Source of the DNA: CBDFHV01 sp965247705
GTDB lineage: Bacteria > Pseudomonadota > Alphaproteobacteria > Rhodospirillales > CAMCUA01
NCBI GenBank assembly: GCA_965247705.1
Contig: CBDFHV010000002.1
Location: forward strand, 1-17,753
DNA: 17,753 bases
Direction: 5' to 3'
Shown: one piece after another, positions 6,715 to 14,273 of the stretch
How positions within the stretch are numbered: the first letter of the stretch is position 1
Layout of the letters: the number at the start of each line of letters is the position of its first letter
The notes under the pieces: generated by a model
Told to the model about the DNA's origin: nothing
Databases searched by the model: none
The model's input: the letters and a program-made list of their open reading frames with translations, nothing else
Program-made: the position numbers and the translations under genes

Positions 6715-7443
6715 ATGTCCGAAGGGGTGGGCCGGGGTGGTGGCAAGACCCTCTGGTTGCAGATCCAGGAGGCCCTGGAAGGGGAGATCCGTGCCGGCAT
6801 TCACGCGCCCGGCGCTCAACTGCCCACCGAACATGCGCTGGCCACCCGTTTCGGGGTCAACCGCCACACGGTCCGTCGTGGCCTGACCGCCTTGGAAGAG
6901 AAGGGACTGGTCCGGGTGGCGCAGGGAAAGGGCTCCTTCGTCCACGAACACGTTACTGACTACGCCATCCGCAAGCGTACCCGCTTCAGCGAGATCGTCA
7001 CCGCCCAGGACCGCCGGCCCGGCGGGCTTCTACTGGGCGTGAAGACGTCGAGGGCCAACGCGGGTGTCGCGCGCGACCTGAACCTGCGCGGTGGGGCAAA
7101 AATCCTGGTAATGCGCATCCTGGGCGAAGCGGATGGTCGCCCCATTACCGTGGCCGATCACCATTTCGCCGCCGACCGCTTCCCGGGCATCGTCGAGGCC
7201 TACCGGGAAACTCAGTCCATCTCGGCTGCCTTGGCCCGGCTCGGCGTCGCCGACTACAGCCGCCGGGTCACCCGGGTCACCGCCCAGATGCCCGGCAAGG
7301 AGGTTGCGGACCTCCTGCAGCAGCCGTCGCGCCGACCGGTGCTGGTGGCGGAAAGCGTCAACGTGGACCCAAATGGTCGCCCCGTCGAATACGGCATCAC
7401 CCGGTTCGCCGGCGACCGGGTGCAGATCGTGTTCGAACCGTGA
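6715..7443 (+). CDS. phnF: GntR/HutC-family transcriptional regulator, PhnF-like
   Basis: This 242-residue regulator has an N-terminal winged helix (residues about 12-75, with LPTEHALATRFGVNRHTVRRGL and a wing KGLVRVAQGKGSFV). A C-terminal UTRA effector domain follows (about 95-240), with RILGEADGRPITVADHH and the closing PVEYGITRFAGDRVQI. This arrangement is the HutC subfamily, and the neighbours (phnM downstream, DUF1045 divergent) point to PhnF, the repressor of phosphonate genes that responds to phosphate starvation or ligand. The ATG at 6715 is chosen because the frame's earlier start at 6631 would put coding sequence across the palindromic operator. The gene ends only 7 bases before the methyltransferase start, suggesting one transcript. 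Confidence 0.86.
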   Translation: MSEGVGRGGGKTLWLQIQEALEGEIRAGIHAPGAQLPTEHALATRFGVNRHTVRRGLTALEEKGLVRVAQGKGSFVHEHVTDYAIRKRTRFSEIVTAQDRRPGGLLLGVKTSRANAGVARDLNLRGGAKILVMRILGEADGRPITVADHHFAADRFPGIVEAYRETQSISAALARLGVADYSRRVTRVTAQMPGKEVADLLQQPSRRPVLVAESVNVDPNGRPVEYGITRFAGDRVQIVFEP

Positions 7444-7450
7444 CGCCACG

Positions 7451-8151
7451 ATGAAGGAGCCGGAAAATGGAGTCCGCACCGATACGGCCCATCGGGAATG
7501 GGACCAGCGCTGGCGGACCGAGGCGGGACGCCGGGACTGGCTAACCCCGGAGGAGGCGGTCTCCACCATGGTGCCCCAACTGCATCGACGCGGCGCCCGG
7601 CGTGTTCTCGACCTGGGGTGCGGGGTCGGCCGTCACGCCCTTTTGTTCGCCGGCGAGGGATTTCAGGTCGATGCCCTGGACGGCAGCGAGAGCGGACTCG
7701 CCTATTGCCGCCAGGAGGCCGCGAAGAGGGGGCTGGCCGCCACTCTCCACCTGGGCGGCATGTCCAAGCTGCCCTTTGCGGACAATTCCTTCGACTATGT
7801 GCTGTCTTGGAACGTGATCTACCACGGGGACGGCGACGTGGTAGGCGCGACGTTCGACGAGATCCGCCGCGTGCTGCGGCCCTGCGGTCTGTTCCAGGCA
7901 CCATGCTGTCCAAGCGCAACCACCTCTACGGGCGCGGCAGCGAAGTGGCCAGGAACACCTTCGTCCTGGAAGGCGAGGAGGAAAAGGACCATCCGCACTA
8001 TTATTGCGACGCCCGGGAATTGACGACGCTGCTGGGCCCCCTCGAACTGCTCGGATTGCAAGACCGCGAACAACGACACCCGGGACATTGGCATTGGGAG
8101 TTCGTCTGCGAACTGCGATCCCGGCAAAGAGATGGCGTCACCGATGAATGA
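7451..8151 (+). pseudogene. Class I SAM-dependent methyltransferase, interrupted by a single-base frameshift
   Basis: Frame 2 from the ATG at 7451 encodes a Rossmann methyltransferase. It has motif I VLDLGCGVGRHALLFAG at about residues 52-68, an acidic residue after strand 2 (DALDGSE), and the motif IV/post-IV strand FDYVLSWNVIYHGD. After GLFQ (base 7897) the homologous sequence continues in frame 1 as GTMLSKRNHLYGRG... to the TGA at 8149-8151. Restoring one G in the GG at 7897-7898 (cag ggc acc atg) rejoins the two halves into about 233 residues. As written, frame 2 ends at 8023 after 190 residues with a nonsense tail. It could be a real mutation or a homopolymer sequencing error. The 3' end overlaps the phnM start. 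Substrate unknown; its place between phnF and phnM suggests a link to that locus. Confidence 0.8.
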
Positions 8152-9286
8152 ACTCGTGCTGACCAACGCCCGTATCGTCGGGCGCGAAGAGGTGTTCCTG
8201 GGAACCGTCCATACAGTCGGCGGCGCCATCGAAAGCCTATCGCGGGAGCGGAGCTACCTGCCCGCCGCCACCAATCTGGAGGGCGATCTGCTGTTGCCGG
8301 GCCTGGTCGATATTCACACCGACGCCCTGGAACGCCATATGGAGCCGCGCCCCGGTGTGCGTTGGCCGGTCGCGGCGGCTCTTCAGGCCCATGACCGGCA
8401 GATGGCGGGCTGCGGGATCACCAACGTGCTCGACGCCCTATGCGTCGGCGTCTTCGGAGGGGCTCACGTGCTGCGCCGGGACGCCTTGCTCGAGGCGGGC
8501 AACGCAGTGATGGCGGCGCAACGGGCGGGCGACCTGAAAGCCGACCACCGCCTCCACCTGCGCTGCGAGCTTGGCGCCGAGTCCTTGATGGAGGCCTTGG
8601 AAGACAACATCGACAACCCCCTCCTGCAGGTGGTGTCGGTCATGGACCACACCCCGGGCCAGCGCCAGTGGCACGACCTGGAACGGTGGCGAACGTTCTA
8701 CAGCCGCCGTCACTCCGAGGAGAAGCTCCAGGAAATCCTGGCCGACCGGCTCGACCAGCAGGGAATTTGGGTGGACCGCAACCGGGCGGCCGTCGTGAGC
8801 CTGTGCCATGACAAGGGCCACATCCTGGCGAGCCACGACGACACGACGGAGGCTCACGTCCGCGACGCCCATGCCCTGGGCATCCACATCTCGGAGTTTC
8901 CGACGACCATCGAAGCCGCCCGGACGGCGCACGAATGCGGCATGGTCAACGTTCTGGGCGGCCCCAATGTGGTCCAGGGCGGCTCCCATTCCGGGAACGT
9001 CGCCGCCCGGGACTTGGCGCGGGAAGACTTGCTGGACGGCATTGCCTCGGACTACGTACCGATCAGCATGATCCATGCCGCCTTCCTGCTGCACCACGAG
9101 ATCGGCCGCGACCTGCCCTCGGCGGTGGCCACCATCAGCGCCAACCCCACCCGGATGGTGGGCCTCACCGACCGTGGCGAGATCGCACCCAGCAAGCGCG
9201 CCGACCTGATACGGGTCGTCGATACGGGACCCGGGAACGTTCCCGTCGTCCGGACCGTGTGGCGGGAGGGAGTGCGGATCGCCTAG
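8132..9286 (+). CDS. phnM: PhnM, alpha-D-ribose 1-methylphosphonate 5-triphosphate diphosphatase
   Basis: PhnM is an amidohydrolase-fold metal enzyme that removes pyrophosphate from ribose 1-alkylphosphonate 5-triphosphate before C-P bond cleavage by PhnJ. This 384-residue protein has the family's usual length and the hallmark GLVDIHTDALERHMEPRPG (His62, Asp64 as first metal ligands). It also has CGITNVLDAL, ILASHDDTTEAHV, NVLGGPNVVQGGSHSGNV, and IASDYVPISM with the late catalytic Asp. ATG at 8132 gives MASPMNELVLTNARIV; an in-frame ATG at 8144 is a plausible alternative and would still overlap the methyltransferase gene. No phnG, H, I, J, K, L or N is present in the window, so this copy stands apart from a C-P lyase core, at least locally. 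Confidence 0.93.
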   Translation: MASPMNELVLTNARIVGREEVFLGTVHTVGGAIESLSRERSYLPAATNLEGDLLLPGLVDIHTDALERHMEPRPGVRWPVAAALQAHDRQMAGCGITNVLDALCVGVFGGAHVLRRDALLEAGNAVMAAQRAGDLKADHRLHLRCELGAESLMEALEDNIDNPLLQVVSVMDHTPGQRQWHDLERWRTFYSRRHSEEKLQEILADRLDQQGIWVDRNRAAVVSLCHDKGHILASHDDTTEAHVRDAHALGIHISEFPTTIEAARTAHECGMVNVLGGPNVVQGGSHSGNVAARDLAREDLLDGIASDYVPISMIHAAFLLHHEIGRDLPSAVATISANPTRMVGLTDRGEIAPSKRADLIRVVDTGPGNVPVVRTVWREGVRIA

Positions 9287-9349
9287 GGCACTACCCCATC
9301 CACGGCCAACGCGGTTGATGCCACGGCCGAGGGGAAGGATGATGGGCCC

Positions 9350-9901
9350 ATGACAGGTCGGATCGAGCATCTCCTGGGTGTCCTCTGCGCGCTCATACTG
9401 CTGGGCGCCAGCATGGCGGCGAAGGCCGACGCCCTTCACGCCGCCACCCGCGCCGGGGATGTGGAGGTCATCAAGCTCTTGCTCGCCGAGGGTGCCGACA
9501 TGGAGGCGGTCGACAATCACGGTCGGACGCCGCTTCATCTGGCTTGCTTTTATGGACAGGACGCGGCGGCCGGGGTGCTGATCGCCGCCGGCGCCGACAC
9601 CAACGCCCGCGACGAAAACCAAGCCCCGCCGCTGCACATGGCCGCCTTTCGTGGAAACGAGGATGTCGCCGCCCTTCTGCTCAAGCATGGCGCGGACGTT
9701 AAGGCGACGAATTGGAACGGCACCACCTCCCTGCATTGGGCGGCACACGGCGGGCATGTGGCGGTGATACGCCTGCTCCTCGACGCCGGCGCGGCGGTGA
9801 ACGTGAAGAACGGCTCCGGCGTGACGCCGCTCCGCTGGGCGGAAGACCGTCAGAGACCCGACGCGGCGGCGCTCCTGCGCGCCCGCGGCGGCGAGGGGTG
9901 A
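9350..9901 (+). CDS. Exported ankyrin-repeat protein
   Basis: This 183-residue protein begins with a signal peptide: a short basic start, a hydrophobic core of about residues 8-22, and likely cleavage after AKA at residue 26. The rest is ankyrin repeats. About four complete repeats and a partial one can be seen by their recurring pattern (GRTPLHLACFYG, QAPPLHMAAFRG, GTTSLHWAAHGG, GVTPLRWAED, each followed by a V..LL..GA helix pair). Such proteins act as periplasmic binding scaffolds; no catalytic domain is present. AAGGA lies about 12 bases before the ATG. It follows phnM by 63 bases on the same strand but has no evident functional link to it. Confidence 0.9.
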   Translation: MTGRIEHLLGVLCALILLGASMAAKADALHAATRAGDVEVIKLLLAEGADMEAVDNHGRTPLHLACFYGQDAAAGVLIAAGADTNARDENQAPPLHMAAFRGNEDVAALLLKHGADVKATNWNGTTSLHWAAHGGHVAVIRLLLDAGAAVNVKNGSGVTPLRWAEDRQRPDAAALLRARGGEG

Positions 9902-10082
9902 CGGCGGCGAAGGAATTGCCGTCCCGGCTCACTTTTCGTCTGTTCCTATCTATCTTGGCAGTTGCATCCCGTTGCCCGAAAGACCCATAAAAGGCCGGTT
10001 TATGGGACCGTTGGCCTTGCTTGACGGGCACCGCGGTCACGTCGATGAAACTTCGAACGGCGTCGAAAGGGATAGCTTGGCG

Positions 10083-10667
10083 ATGGCGAATTCCCGTCGC
10101 GAGGGGATGGAAGGCATTCTTCGGGTCCTGCGCCATCGTTTGGTGATTCCGCTTCACCGAAGCCGCCACGCCCCGGAATATACGGCCCGTGGCGTCCTGG
10201 TTGGCCTGTTCATAGCCTTCACGCCCACGGTGGGCATCCAGATGGGGATCGCCGCCGCCGTTTGGGCCTTGTTCCGTGGGATCAAGCGGTCGTGGGACTT
10301 CAACCTGATCGTCGCCATGGCCTGGACCTGGGTGACGAACGTGGTCACCGTTCCCCCGGTTTATTACCTTTTTTTCGAGACCGGGCGTCTGTTTCTCGGT
10401 CGATCGGACCCGTCGAGCGACTATGACGCCTTCGCTGACCGGGTCGATAGGATCATCAGCCTGGATTCCGGCTGGCTCGCCGACTTCGGCCATGAGGTCG
10501 CGGCCATGGTGAACACCTTCGGCTTGCCCCTGTTCGTCGGTTGCCTTCCCTGGGCAGTGGTCATCTCGATCGTCGGTTACGCCTGGAGTCTTCGGTTCGT
10601 CCGCCGATTCCGCCGCCTGCGGGTGGAGCGGCGGCACAAAAGGCGACTGCGGCATCCCAGTCCTTGA
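10083..10667 (+). CDS. DUF2062 integral membrane protein
   Basis: This protein of about 194 residues has the DUF2062 core. A short basic N-terminus carries LRHRLVIPLHRSRHAPEYTARGVLVGLFIAFTP, where the GxFxAFTPxxGIQ signature marks the family. It has about three hydrophobic segments (roughly residues 37-62, 73-97 and 144-170) and an arginine-rich cytoplasmic tail. Family members are small inner-membrane proteins of unknown biochemical role, sometimes fused to glycosyltransferases. The start is uncertain: ATG at 10083 fits the family's N-terminus, while in-frame ATGs at 10002 and 10107 are possible. The 181 bases before it, back to the ankyrin gene, contain no recognisable gene. Confidence 0.85.
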   Translation: MANSRREGMEGILRVLRHRLVIPLHRSRHAPEYTARGVLVGLFIAFTPTVGIQMGIAAAVWALFRGIKRSWDFNLIVAMAWTWVTNVVTVPPVYYLFFETGRLFLGRSDPSSDYDAFADRVDRIISLDSGWLADFGHEVAAMVNTFGLPLFVGCLPWAVVISIVGYAWSLRFVRRFRRLRVERRHKRRLRHPSP

Positions 10668-10737
10668 TCGTTCGCCTCTCTTTTCCGGCATCGACGTGCC
10701 TGTTAGATTTCGCGGCGACATGCCTACGTACGTCACA

Positions 10738-11049
10738 ATGCGGATGGCGACGGCCGGGGCGACGCTGGCGGTCCTGCTCGCCGCCCACTCCGCGGTGTCC
10801 CAATCCCCGACCTGTCTGACCATACTGGTGGACGGGGTGCAGCGGACTCTGTGCGAAGGCGACCCGCCGCCGACCGCCGCGCCGCCGACTGATCAGGGGA
10901 CGGAGACGCGACAGCAGAGTGACGCGCCCCTCGTCGGCAACAACATGCGCGATCTCATGCGCCGCGCCGACGGCATGGACCTGCCCGGCCGAACCCTGAA
11001 ATGCCGATCCGCCACCCTCGAAGGCATGCCGTTCAACATCTGCGAATAG
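10738..11049 (+). CDS. Small secreted protein with four cysteines, unknown function
   Basis: I do not recognise this family. From the ATG at 10738 the protein is 103 residues. It has a signal peptide (MRMATAGATLAVLLAAHSAV, likely cleaved near residue 20-22), a short cysteine-bearing segment (C26, C39), a Pro/Thr-rich low-complexity linker (about 42-60), and a C-terminal segment with C89 and C102 that ends two residues after the last cysteine. The four cysteines could form two disulfides in the periplasm. In-frame starts at 10720 and 10696 (GTG) would add residues before the signal peptide and are less likely. It is 70 bases after the DUF2062 gene on the same strand. Confidence 0.6.
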   Translation: MRMATAGATLAVLLAAHSAVSQSPTCLTILVDGVQRTLCEGDPPPTAAPPTDQGTETRQQSDAPLVGNNMRDLMRRADGMDLPGRTLKCRSATLEGMPFNICE

Positions 11050-11104
11050 CGCCACCGATCCCCCTTAGATCGCGTCATCAGACAGAAAAGAAGGGTTCCG
11101 CCAC

Positions 11105-12643
11105 ATGTCCGCCCCCGCCAGTCCCCGCATCGCCCTGCTTGGGTTCAACCTGGAGAGCAACCGGTTCGCCCCCTCCGTGAGCCGCCCGGATTTCGAGGAA
11201 CGCCTGCTCATGTCGGGTGACGACATCATGGCCGATTCCCGCCAGGCGGCGCCCCGCATCACCGGCACCCTATGGGGATTCATCCAGGAGATGGACAAGC
11301 TGGGGCCGTGGACTCCGCTGCCGGCGACCGTGACCAGTGCCGGCGCGGCGGGGCCGGTGGATCACGATTTCTACCTGGAGATCAAGGAAGACATGCGCCG
11401 ACGGCTTGAAGAATCCCTGCCGGTCGACGGGGTCTATTTCTCCGAGCATGGGGCCGCCACATCGACGGTTCCTGGCTTCGATCCCGACGGCGACCTCTAC
11501 GCCATGGCCCGCGAATTGGTCGGACCCGATGTCCCTGTCGTCTCCACCCTGGACCTGCACGCCAACATCTCCGACACCATGATGGCGGCCACCGATATCC
11601 TGATCGGTTATCGGACCAATCCCCACGTGGACCAGTATGAGCGTGGCGTCGAGGCCGCCCATGCCATGCGGGAGCTGCTGTCCGGCGTCAGGACTGCCAA
11701 GGCCTTCATCCGCCTGCCTCTGGTGGCGCCCCAAGTGACCCAGCTTACGGCCGTCGGCCCCTACGGCGAGGCCATCGACCGGGGCCAGGCGATGATCGAC
11801 GAGTCGGTCATGAACGTTTCCATCCTCAGCGGTTTCACCTACAGCGACTGCCCCGACAATGGGATGGCGTTCATCGTCACCACACGGGATGACGAGGCCA
11901 AGGCCCGCCGGATGTGCCGCACCCTGGCCGAACAGACGTGGGCGGAGCGACATCGCTTCGTCCCCCGGCTGACGACCCTGGAAGACTGCGTCGCCGGCGC
12001 CGTGGCCCGGGGCAATGATCCGTCCCTGCCGGCGGCCATCATCGCCGACGTGGCCGACAATCCCGGCGGTGGCGGGCGGGGCAATACCACCTGGCTGCTG
12101 GAAAGCTTGTACAACGTCGGCGCCAAGGACGTGATCCTGGCCGTGTTCAACGATCGGCCCTTGGCCGCGGAGGCGCATGAACGGGGCGTCGGCGCCACTT
12201 TCGAGGCCACCTTCAACCGCGCCGAGGCGGACGAGCGTTCCCGCCCCTTCGCGGCAGACGCGGTGGTGCGTCACTTGTCCGACGGGGTGTTCGTCGGCCT
12301 CAAGGGCGGCACCGCGTCGGAAATGACCGTGAACCTGGGTCCCACGGCGGTGCTGCAGGTGGGTACGATAGCGGTCGTCGTCATCTCGATCCGGACCCAA
12401 TGCCTGGACAGCAACTACTTCGAGCATTTCGGTGTATCCGTGTCGGACGCACGGACCGTCGTGGTGAAGTCGCGGGGCCACTTCCGGGCCGGATTCAGCC
12501 ATTTGTTCAGCCCCGATCAGGTGATCGAGGCGGACTGCCCCGGGCTGACGTCGCCGAACCTGAGCCGCTTCACCTTCGAGGGATTCAAGCGGCCGATCTT
12601 TCCCTTGGATGGGGATGCGTCCTGGACGCCGCCGGACTGGTGA
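11105..12643 (+). CDS. M81-family metallopeptidase (MlrC/microcystinase C-like)
   Basis: This 512-residue protein matches the M81 family in length and order. It opens with IALLGFNLESNRFAP (the usual pattern being HETNTFxP; here His is Leu but the Glu-17 position is kept) and has VDGVYFSEHGAA. It also has the metal-binding STLDLHANIS (D150, H152) and YRTNPHVDQYERG (H174). The glycine-rich DVADNPGGGGRGNTT, typical of the C-terminal MlrC domain, follows. MlrC cleaves linear microcystin and related peptides, but most M81 proteins are uncharacterised and probably handle small peptides or amino-acid derivatives. The gene converges on a Crp/Fnr regulator gene, with 21 bases between the stops. Upstream, 55 bases separate it from the small secreted protein. 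Confidence 0.9.
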   Translation: MSAPASPRIALLGFNLESNRFAPSVSRPDFEERLLMSGDDIMADSRQAAPRITGTLWGFIQEMDKLGPWTPLPATVTSAGAAGPVDHDFYLEIKEDMRRRLEESLPVDGVYFSEHGAATSTVPGFDPDGDLYAMARELVGPDVPVVSTLDLHANISDTMMAATDILIGYRTNPHVDQYERGVEAAHAMRELLSGVRTAKAFIRLPLVAPQVTQLTAVGPYGEAIDRGQAMIDESVMNVSILSGFTYSDCPDNGMAFIVTTRDDEAKARRMCRTLAEQTWAERHRFVPRLTTLEDCVAGAVARGNDPSLPAAIIADVADNPGGGGRGNTTWLLESLYNVGAKDVILAVFNDRPLAAEAHERGVGATFEATFNRAEADERSRPFAADAVVRHLSDGVFVGLKGGTASEMTVNLGPTAVLQVGTIAVVVISIRTQCLDSNYFEHFGVSVSDARTVVVKSRGHFRAGFSHLFSPDQVIEADCPGLTSPNLSRFTFEGFKRPIFPLDGDASWTPPDW

Positions 12644-12664
12644 GAAGACCCGGGCGGGTCGCGG

Positions 12665-13152
12665 TCACCCGGCGAAGAACGCGCCCTCGTCGAACTCCGC
12701 CGTTTCGATGAGAAATTCGGGATTCAGGATCTCCATCTGCCGTTCCCGCACGGCGACGATCCCCTGTTCCCGCAGTTGCCGCAGCATCCGGTTCACGTGA
12801 ACGCTGGTGAGTCCCAGCGCATCGCCGAGATGCTCCTGGGTGAGCGGGAAGGGCATGGTCTCTCCGGCTATTCGGGGGAGGCCCATTTGGACCCTGTAGT
12901 AGAGTTCCAGCAGCAGGTGGGCGATGCGGGCATCGGCGGGGCGGCGGCCGATATTGACCAGATGGTCCTGCGCCCGCGCCTCGCATCGCGCGGCCAGCCA
13001 GGTTAGCCGGACGGCGATTTCCGGGTGGTCTTGGAAGAAGCGCAAGAAGTTTGTACGCGGCAGGACGCATACCCGCACGTCCGTCAGGGCTTCGGCTGAA
13101 AGCTGCATCGGGCCAGGCAACATGGACTGGAAACCAACAAACTCGCCGGCTA
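12665..13152 (-). pseudogene. Crp/Fnr-family regulator, C-terminal fragment split by IS630
   Basis: This is the C-terminal part of a Crp/Fnr regulator. It starts at LAGEFVGFQS, the end of the effector-binding beta roll, and continues through the long dimer helix (FFQDHPEIAVRLTWLAARCEARAQ). It then covers the winged helix PLTQEHLGDALGLTSVHVNRMLRQLREQGI and ends at TGA 12665. The piece upstream is found on the other side of the IS630 element at 14205-14273. Joining the two at the duplicated TA gives QILDFVL-AGEFVGFQS in frame, exactly the family consensus. An internal ATG at 13123 could still start a short product with the DNA-binding domain but without most of the sensor. Convergent with the M81 gene. 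Confidence 0.92.
13151..13152. repeat. TA target-site duplication, left side of IS630
   Basis: TA within CTAG of the Crp/Fnr gene (reads ..CTA GCC GGC GAG on the minus strand). The matching TA is at 14205-14206. IS630/Tc1 elements always duplicate TA and the type element is known to favour CTAG. Confidence 0.9.
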
Positions 13153-13165
13153 GAGAACTTTCACT

Positions 13166-14111
13166 TTAATTTGGTTCATATCCTGAGTTTGCAAAATAGT
13201 TGGCGCATTCGTTTGGCCTGATGGTGTTGATGATATCTCCGATGGCGCGCCACAGGTCATCGATGGTTCGCACGGCGGCTTTTCTGAGCATCGCCTTGAG
13301 CTTTGCGAAGAACTGTTCGATCGGATTGAAGTCGGGTGAGTAGGCCGGCAGATAGGCCAGTTTGGCGCCCGCCGCCTCGATGGCCTCGCGTACGCCGGTG
13401 ACTTTGTGTGAGGACAGGTTGTCCATGACGACGATGTCGCCTTGCGCCAGCGTCGGGACCAAACAACGTTCCACCCAGAGCCTGAAGATGGCGCCGTTCA
13501 TCGGGCGATCAACGACGAACGGTGCGGCGATGCCATCGTGACGCAGCCCGGCAACGAAGGTCATCGTCTTCCAGTGGCCATGCGGCACGGCGGCGACCAG
13601 ACGCTCGCCGCGCCGGCACCGCCCGCGAAGGCGCGCCATCTTGGTGTTGGCACCGGTCTCGTCGATGAAGACCAGCCGGGTCGGGTCGAGCGCCGGCTGT
13701 TGCGCGCGCCACAATCGCCGGTTCTCGGCGACGTCAGGACGTTCCTGCTCGGCTGCGTGCGCGGTTTTTTTTAAAGCTGATGCCGTGACGATGGAAGAAG
13801 TTCCACAATCCCCCAATACTGCTCTTGACGCCCTTTTCCGAGCTCAACCGGGCAATGATCTCTTCAAGCGTGAGGTCCGGCGCCGCGTCGATCTGCGTCA
13901 ACAACCAATCCTCATGAGGGTCAAGCTTCGAGCCCTTGGGTGCGCCCATCGCAGCCGCCTGAACGCTGCCCGTCTCCCGCCAGCGCCGAGCGTAGCGGAT
14001 CGCCGAACTGACGCTGACGCCAAATCGCCTCGCCGCCTGGCGCCGCGAAGCCCCGCCATCAATCGCATCCACGATCCGTTGCCGAAGGTCTGCCGAGTAG
14101 GCTTTGCTCAT
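13166..14111 (-). CDS. IS630-family transposase, two frames joined by frameshift at an A8 run
   Basis: The first frame (14111 down to 13734) starts at MSKAYSADLRQRIVDAI and encodes the helix-turn-helix DNA-binding part, ending the conserved stretch with HGISFKK. The second frame (13816 down to 13166) picks up at KKTAHAAEQERPDV and carries the DDE catalytic domain: FIDETGANTKM (first Asp), VVMDNLSSHK (second Asp), and YSPDFNPIEQFFAKLK (final Glu). The overlap holds TTTAAAAAAAAC on the minus strand (A8 at 13765-13772). Slippage there by -1 would make one protein of about 315 residues, the normal length. Many IS630 elements express their transposase this way. GGAG lies upstream of the ATG at 14111; an earlier in-frame ATG at 14186 lies too close to the IS end to be likely. 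Confidence 0.9.
13765..13772 (-). other. A8 slippery run, probable programmed frameshift site of the IS630 transposase
   Basis: Eight consecutive A residues on the coding (minus) strand, inside the 83-base overlap of the two transposase frames, precisely where family similarity passes from one frame to the other (..SFKK to KKTAHAAE..). This is the standard layout for programmed slippage in this family. Confidence 0.75.
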
Positions 14112-14204
14112 CGGAAACTCCCTTTGCGAATCTATAACAAAGGGAATCAGAACAAGATCAGAATGGGAATCCCCTTTCTGAATCATCCTTCAATGAAATT
14201 GCTC

Positions 14205-14273
14205 TAGAACGAAGTCCAGGATCTGCCTTGTCCCGTCCTCCGACATCTGGTGCAGATACAGCCAGCCATCTAG
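14205..14273 (-). pseudogene. Crp/Fnr-family regulator, internal fragment trapped between two insertion sequences
   Basis: These 69 bases read without interruption on the minus strand as LDGWLYLHQMSEDGTRQILD followed by FVL. This is the beta-roll segment of a Crp/Fnr sensor domain (consensus ..GWa....l..G.rqIldf.lpGd). It is directly continuous with the C-terminal fragment at 12665-13152 once the IS630 element is taken out. Upstream, at CTAG 14270-14273, the frame runs into the IS1380 element and stops. The missing first 50-60 residues of the regulator are not found on the other side of that element, nor anywhere else in the window. Confidence 0.9.
14270..14273. repeat. CTAG at the left border of the IS1380 element
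   Basis: CTAG belongs to the Crp/Fnr gene (codons CTA GAT = Leu Asp before Gly-Trp) and abuts the IS end CCCGAATTATTCA. The same four bases flank the right end at 15873-15876. IS1380 elements commonly duplicate 4-5 bases. Confidence 0.8.

Larger units (their letters stand above)
13153..14204 (-). mobile_element. IS630-family insertion sequence, complete, about 1052 bp
   Basis: The borders are fixed by TA duplications on both sides and by the exact restoration of the Crp/Fnr frame when the element is removed. Terminal inverted repeats are imperfect: GAGAACTTTCACTTTAATTT at the left end against GAGCAATTTCATTGAAGGAT at the right end (reverse complement), about 17 matches in 26 positions starting GAG and sharing TTTCA. 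It contains a transposase in two overlapping frames on the minus strand. Inside it, only the transposase and short end regions are seen. Confidence 0.93.

Noticed and set aside
8438..9757. A 439-codon open frame antisense to phnM and the ankyrin gene
   Set aside because: It spans two genuine genes in reverse, has a biased Gly/Val/His/Arg composition and no recognisable motif.
9699..10823. Long minus-strand frame across the ankyrin, DUF2062 and small-protein genes
   Set aside because: The three plus-strand genes have signal peptides, repeats or family signatures, while this frame shows only low-complexity sequence.
11270..12502. A 410-codon open frame antisense to the M81 peptidase gene
   Set aside because: Shadow of a coding gene; no domain and no start context.
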